A DNA stretch of 64,000 bases from Trematomus loennbergii (lineage: Eukaryota; Chordata; Actinopteri; Perciformes; Nototheniidae), in NCBI GenBank assembly GCA_012861695.1, contig JAAOOA010000461.1:154001-218000 (forward strand), written 5' to 3'. Numbering within the stretch: the first letter of the stretch is position 1; each line of letters starts with the position of its first letter. Below, piece after piece: positions 59,470 through 64,000 of this stretch. The notes beneath the pieces are model-generated. The model searched no databases, was not told where the DNA came from, and saw only the letters and a program-made list of their open reading frames with translations. Both the position numbers and the translations under genes were made by a program.

Positions 59470-61590
59470 GACTACTTTTATTGAATGAGAGTTTTACCTA
59501 GCACAATGAGCCTGGGATGGTGGGAAGGGAGAACTGGGCCTCGGCATCGGCAGGAGTGGTAGTCGCCTATGAGTATTAGAATTTAGATTAACAAAGGCAT
59601 AGAAAAACCCTGAAATATGTACTGACACAAAGCTACAACCCTCGATTTTGTAAGTAGTAGTAGTAAATACATACGTATATACAATATACAACAATACGCA
59701 TAATGCAATTAGCAGTACCAGTAATAAAATAACTGAATAAATAGTAGTAGAACCTTTATTTAGCCAGGATGGGGTTTGGGAGGAAAAAAAAAAACAGACT
59801 CCGGGCACTACAGAACCCAGGAGACAACACAATGACACAGAGCAGAGATGACAGGCATAGCAGTTAAACATATAAAATCTCTAAAACAATATTGCTGTGG
59901 TTCAATCTGTCATTAAAATAATATAGAACATTCATCCATTCAATCATTCATTCCTTCATGGCAAGGATAACTAAGCTGAATAGTGAATAAAGTGATATGT
60001 GAAAAGTAAAATTACAGTGAAATTAAATGACAGTGCGTTCCTTACCACTGCGATCTGGCTCCTCTGTCCTCGTGTCTTTTGGGTCTGATTCCTCACTACT
60101 GATGTCTGCCTCTGCATGGGCCCTCTCTCCTTATTTATTCTGCCTCAGTCACCACTGCTATCTGGCTCCTCTGTCCTCTTGACTTGTGGTTCTGCAGGCT
60201 TAGTTCGACCTATGAATTTCAACAATGCTCCTGTAAAATATAGATATATAGTATTATGGGTCAACATTAAAATAACATACACTGGAGAGCAAAATGTGAA
60301 ATGCCATTGACTGTAGGCTACATATTATCCACACAATTGTCAGCAGGGGCAATAACAACTAAAATGTGAACTAACTTGAATGCATTAGTCCACAACACAT
60401 AGCCTAACTAATGTTAGCCTACATAGTTACTAACATCAGAACACATAGTATTGGGGAATCTTATGTGTTTTGTGATGTTTGTGCTAGAGCCGTTTTATCC
60501 AAAACAGCACTCCGGTTAGAGAGTTGACACGGAGACAGGAAGTACAGTCTTTGGACTTTATATTAGCTTGGTTCTGATCATCAACACAGAATACATCATG
60601 CTTGATGTGGAATCACATACAGGATGTTGAATGGGTTGATGAGTATGATGATAATGATAACGTAGAGTAGAGAATGAATGAATGGTTTCTGCAAAATACA
60701 CAGAAATAGAAATAAGGTTCAAATTACAATAACTAACCAGACTATGGTTATTAATAATAAGCAACAGCAATACTAATTGTTGCTAAAAACACATTAGACA
60801 CGTTGCAAACACACGGCTAATAAAAGCTAAGTTAGCATCTCATACACACACTATCACTGAATAGCTTAACTTAGCTAACTAGCTAGCATTAGCTCAATTC
60901 CTGAACAACATAGCAACTAAAAACGGGACATCAAGACTCATTAACACACTGACTCAGCAGGACACTATGCATACAATCTTATAACATTACCAACACTAAA
61001 GATCTGCATATATGCTCACATTCTTCACGAACGCATTCTCTCTGTGACGATGGTAATTATGCATGTGACGATGCGCAATAATGTCCTGTCATGAACGCAC
61101 ATGTGTAACTAGCTCGAGGACCCGTAGCTACACTACTTTAGCTGTCCCTAAATGTGCCTGACTAAAATACGAACGATATAATGCAGATCAAGGAGAACAA
61201 GGGGAATTTACAACACATAGACTAACTGTGGTTACATTACTTAACTAGCTCATCATCGTCACCAGTCAGAAAATGTCCGTTAGCCGTGGGGCTAGTTTTC
61301 GCTATGTTAAACTCCATTGACTTATGCTAAAATGTTAGCGATCTAAAGGTCCGCTATTTTTGGCTGTTTTGGGTCGACTTCAGTTGACTGTAACATCGAA
61401 AATCTTCGAAATTGAATGTTCACAAAGCTGCGGACCGGTTATACACTCATACACGAGGGAACTAACATAGCTAATTTAACTAACGTTAGCTAATGTAGCT
61501 GGTGTAGTGCCGAGAGACGGGACATACGGATTAAGCAACTAGACTACTTGTAGTGTACATGCAGAATTATTTCAATTTAAAATAGTTTTA
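59470..61590. other. No supported gene
   Basis: AT-rich, with GCTAGCTAACTAGCTAGC-like words near 60,870-60,895 and a short CTTTATTTAGCCAGG box near 59,752 that resembles a LINE 3' end. Minus-strand pieces near 60,000-60,230 encode a Lys/Glu/Pro-rich peptide of a kind seen at the N-terminus of hAT transposase genes, but the match is weak. Confidence 0.35.
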
Positions 61591-61604
61591 AATGCTCACA
61601 CAGA

Positions 61605-61680
61605 TACTGACTCTGGTGCTGTATTTTCCTCTCGTTTCTTTTTAATTTTCCGTTTCGAAGCACCTGATGAATGCTTTCTC
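61605..61680 (-). other. Possible N-terminal exon of a hAT-type transposase gene
   Basis: The minus strand reads SGASKRKIKKKREENTAPES, similar in style to the basic start of fish ZMYM/TTF-type hAT proteins. No intact gene follows in the window. Very tentative. Confidence 0.2.
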
Positions 61681-61851
61681 TTTGACACTCAGCGACAGAA
61701 TCAACAGACAGAGGCAGCAACGCAGATTTGAATCTGCCAATCAGATCAATCTATTGCTGGAGAGGGGGGGGGGGGCTCCCCGAAATCAGCCGGAAGTGGC
61801 GCATTCGAATACTGTTTGGGCTGTCTGCCGGATGGGACGCGTTCCACTCCA

Positions 61852-62993
61852 AATAGAGTGGCGAAGTCCCTCCCCTTCCGGTTGAGCCCCATGGGACCTT
61901 ATTTCGGAAAAGTTATGCATTGAAGTCAATGGAGAGAGAAAGATTATCTTTCGATCCCGTTTGAATTGTGTCACGAATTACACATATGATGTTTGTCAAT
62001 TTAAAAGATAATTTTGCAAGTCAAAAAAATAAAATGTGTCGTAAAACTGTGAAGTAACACATTTGTTTGTGTGAACCGCTCAATGAACTACATCTCTGGT
62101 CTCACAGAACAACACACGTCACCAAGATGGCCGTCACTACTGTCAACAAACCGATTGGCTACCCTCACACTATCACCACAATGAAACACGTCCTGAAGAA
62201 TGTCATGCAAAGCTGCCTGCCTGCCTTCGATTCTCTCTGAACTGCCGGTCGTTTTAATGTTTAATGTCAACCATTTGTGCAGATAGCATGAAGTAGAGAA
62301 GATCGCTAGCGTTAGCGTTAGCATTTCTCCCCCGGCTTAAATGGTGTATTATAGAATGATCACACCGGTGACAGTACTATTCAAAGGGTTCACGAAATAT
62401 GACTACTACTCTTACTGTTTAACATTTTGGGTTACTTAATGTTACTTCATGTTAAGGCTAATAAAAATGACAAGGCTGTAATGCTAACTAACGTGCTAGC
62501 TACTAGCTAGGTAGCTAACTTGATCTACACACTCCTCTTTCATCAGACGGGAAGCGAAAGAACAAGCAAGACTCATTGCTGGTATAATAACAACCTGGTA
62601 CTAAGCACACAGGCATCTTGTGAAAGTTATCTTATCTGAGCCAGCGCCATATAGATAGATATGGCGCTGATCGTATATATACGGTATTATACGTGTATCG
62701 TAGTGTCTCAATTGTGACATCACTTACGCGACTCTGGGATTTGTAGTCTTTCTAGTTTCATATTTTTCAAAGTCTTATATTTCAACAGTTTTAAGACAAA
62801 CTGTGACTTTTTTTACATGGAAATGATTTTTAAGATTGACAAACATCATATGTGTAATTCATGGCACAATTCAAACGGGATCGAAAGATAAGTTTTCTCT
62901 CCCCATTGACTTCAATGCATAATTTTTCCGAAATAAGGTCCCATACCCGGAAGTAAGTGGGAGGGACTTCGCCACTCTATAGCCGGTCGGCCG
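61852..62993. mobile_element. ~1.1-kb element with long inverted repeats
   Basis: Left arm from TAGAGTGGCGAAGTCCCTCC (61,855) to about 62,010. The right arm, 62,828 to 62,990, is its reverse complement, ending GGAGGGACTTCGCCACTCTA. The arms are about 160 bases and share TCGATCCCGTTTGAATTGTG and ACACATATGATGTTTGTCAA. The centre has no transposase frame. TA dinucleotides at both outer ends suggest a TA target duplication. A non-autonomous DNA transposon is the best reading. Confidence 0.8.
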
Positions 62994-62994
62994 T

Positions 62995-63360
62995 AATATA
63001 TGCATAGATATATATGCGTGCATATATGCATATATATATGGGTGCATATATGTGTGTGTCTATATATATTTATAAACTGTATATTATTTTCCATTATTCA
63101 ATGGACAATTTGTACTTTTTTTATATATAGGCTACCATCAAACATATGTTCATATATAAAGTGGGTAACTATATAAAACGAAGTGAGATAACTGTTTATG
63201 AATATCTGTTCAATTTTATGTAAACTTGTGTAACTCATGAAAGATAAATGAGTGTTTCAATAAAACTATTACATATAAATGTATAGTGCAGTTTTGTTTC
63301 ATTGCAATATTTTTTTTTTATATGTATCAATATATAGCCATACATGGTCCATGCATATAT
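62995..63360. other. AT-rich sequence with TATATGCATATATA tracts
   Basis: Simple AT/ATGC dinucleotide-like tracts (63,000-63,070) and no gene. Confidence 0.5.
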
Positions 63361-63362
63361 TG

Positions 63363-63480
63363 TAGGGCTGTCAGTCGATTAAAATATTTAATCGCGATTA
63401 ATCGCATGATTGTCCATAGTTAATCGCGATTAATCGCAAATTAATCGCACATTTTTTATCTGTTCTAAATGTACCTTAGA
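63363..63480. mobile_element. hAT-like transposon terminus
   Basis: TAGGGCTGTCAGTCGATTAA followed by repeated TTAATCGCGATTAATCGCA palindromes. This terminal form is widespread in fish genomes and is usually assigned to hAT elements. Only one end is visible before the window ends. Confidence 0.6.
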
Positions 63481-64000
63481 GGGATATTTTTCAAGTTTTT
63501 AATACTCTTATCAACATATGAGAGGACAAATATGCTTTATATGTTTGTTTATTATCATTTGAACAATGACAAATATTCTCATGAATATTAAACACAACAA
63601 CCTCTGAACATTACAAATATTCGCCTCAATTCAACCTGGAACCTCTCTCATACAATAATACTGTGTGTGTGTGTGTGTTCACACCTCATACATTGGAGCT
63701 ATGTGCCGCTCAAGGCATATATGCTCGAACGTGTGCTGCCTGGACGCTGCAATCATGTAGCGCGTACTATCCGTGCTGAGTGCGCTGACTTTTCGTACAA
63801 TGTCCCACTGTCTGGCTACCTGCATAAAGTCAAGTGCTCGGCGCAGTTGTCGGCGAAATGTCATTGAAACAGCTCCTTATATTCGTTAGCGCAGCTAGCT
63901 AGCACCAGATGCTAACAACAACAACACGTAAGGTGTGCCTCGCTCGCGCGAGTCGCCCCACACATACACACTCCCTCCCGGTCCTCCCGATGGCCAGTCC
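63481..64000. other. No supported gene at right edge
   Basis: A GT microsatellite (63,662-63,679) and a more GC-rich tail with CGCTCGCGCGAG near 63,940-63,952. This may be the interior of the hAT-like element or the start of a CpG-rich region. Open frames on both strands at 63,667-63,867 overlap and cannot both be real. Confidence 0.35.

Noticed and set aside
63667..63867. Overlapping 60-66-codon frames on both strands at the right edge
   Set aside because: No homology, no splice or start context, and mutually antisense.

Overview
The window is teleost fish genomic DNA. It has split genes with GT/AG introns, long GT/CA microsatellites, fish-type MITEs, LINE tails, an endogenous retrovirus, and a CARD-NACHT-LRR immune receptor gene. 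I see no bacterial operons, tRNA or rRNA genes, and no CRISPR array.

Layout. Positions 1-56,191 are two head-to-tail copies of one segmental duplication; a third copy starts at 56,192 and breaks off near 56,315. Each unit runs: short interspersed repeat flank, GT-rich 15/11-bp minisatellite, ephx2 (soluble epoxide hydrolase) on the + strand, a large NLR gene on the - strand, and an AGTACTCAG-type minisatellite. Unit 1 is 1-35,766 and unit 2 is 35,767-56,191. Unit 1 is about 15 kb longer. It keeps ephx2 exons 8-11, carries a solo LTR and an 11-kb endogenous retrovirus (7,117-18,151, - strand), and then repeats ephx2 exons 4-7.

ephx2. All copies are broken. Unit 1 has exons 1-11, ending just after the hydrolase nucleophile Asp, plus a second set of exons 4-7 beyond the retrovirus. 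Unit 2 has exons 1-7 only. The N-terminal HAD-phosphatase part lacks its catalytic motifs in every copy. Exons 4-7 lie between two inverted ~400-bp repeats, and one arm contains the junction with the NLR flank.

NLR. Each unit has a minus-strand gene of about 12 kb: CARD-like exon, one ~1.6-kb NACHT exon, then at least 13 leucine-rich-repeat-type exons ending in a 84-nt LRR exon and a short terminal exon. The middle exons are an array of near-identical duplicates on a ~1.45-kb period. Copy number differs between units, and at least one exon looks gene-converted. Both copies carry small frameshifts, often where the other copy is intact, so real decay and assembly error cannot be separated from this sequence alone.

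Retrovirus. It has LTRs of 492 bp, a tRNA-Ser-like primer site, gag, pro-pol, and a gammaretrovirus-type env. The two LTRs differ at about six positions by eye. Its two flanks come from different ephx2 introns, which suggests recombination between two insertions and explains the repeated exons 4-7.

The right end (56,316-64,000) has no gene I can support. It is a patchwork of AT-rich satellite, a LINE 3' end, a TTAA-flanked MITE, a ~1.1-kb inverted-repeat element and a hAT-like terminus.
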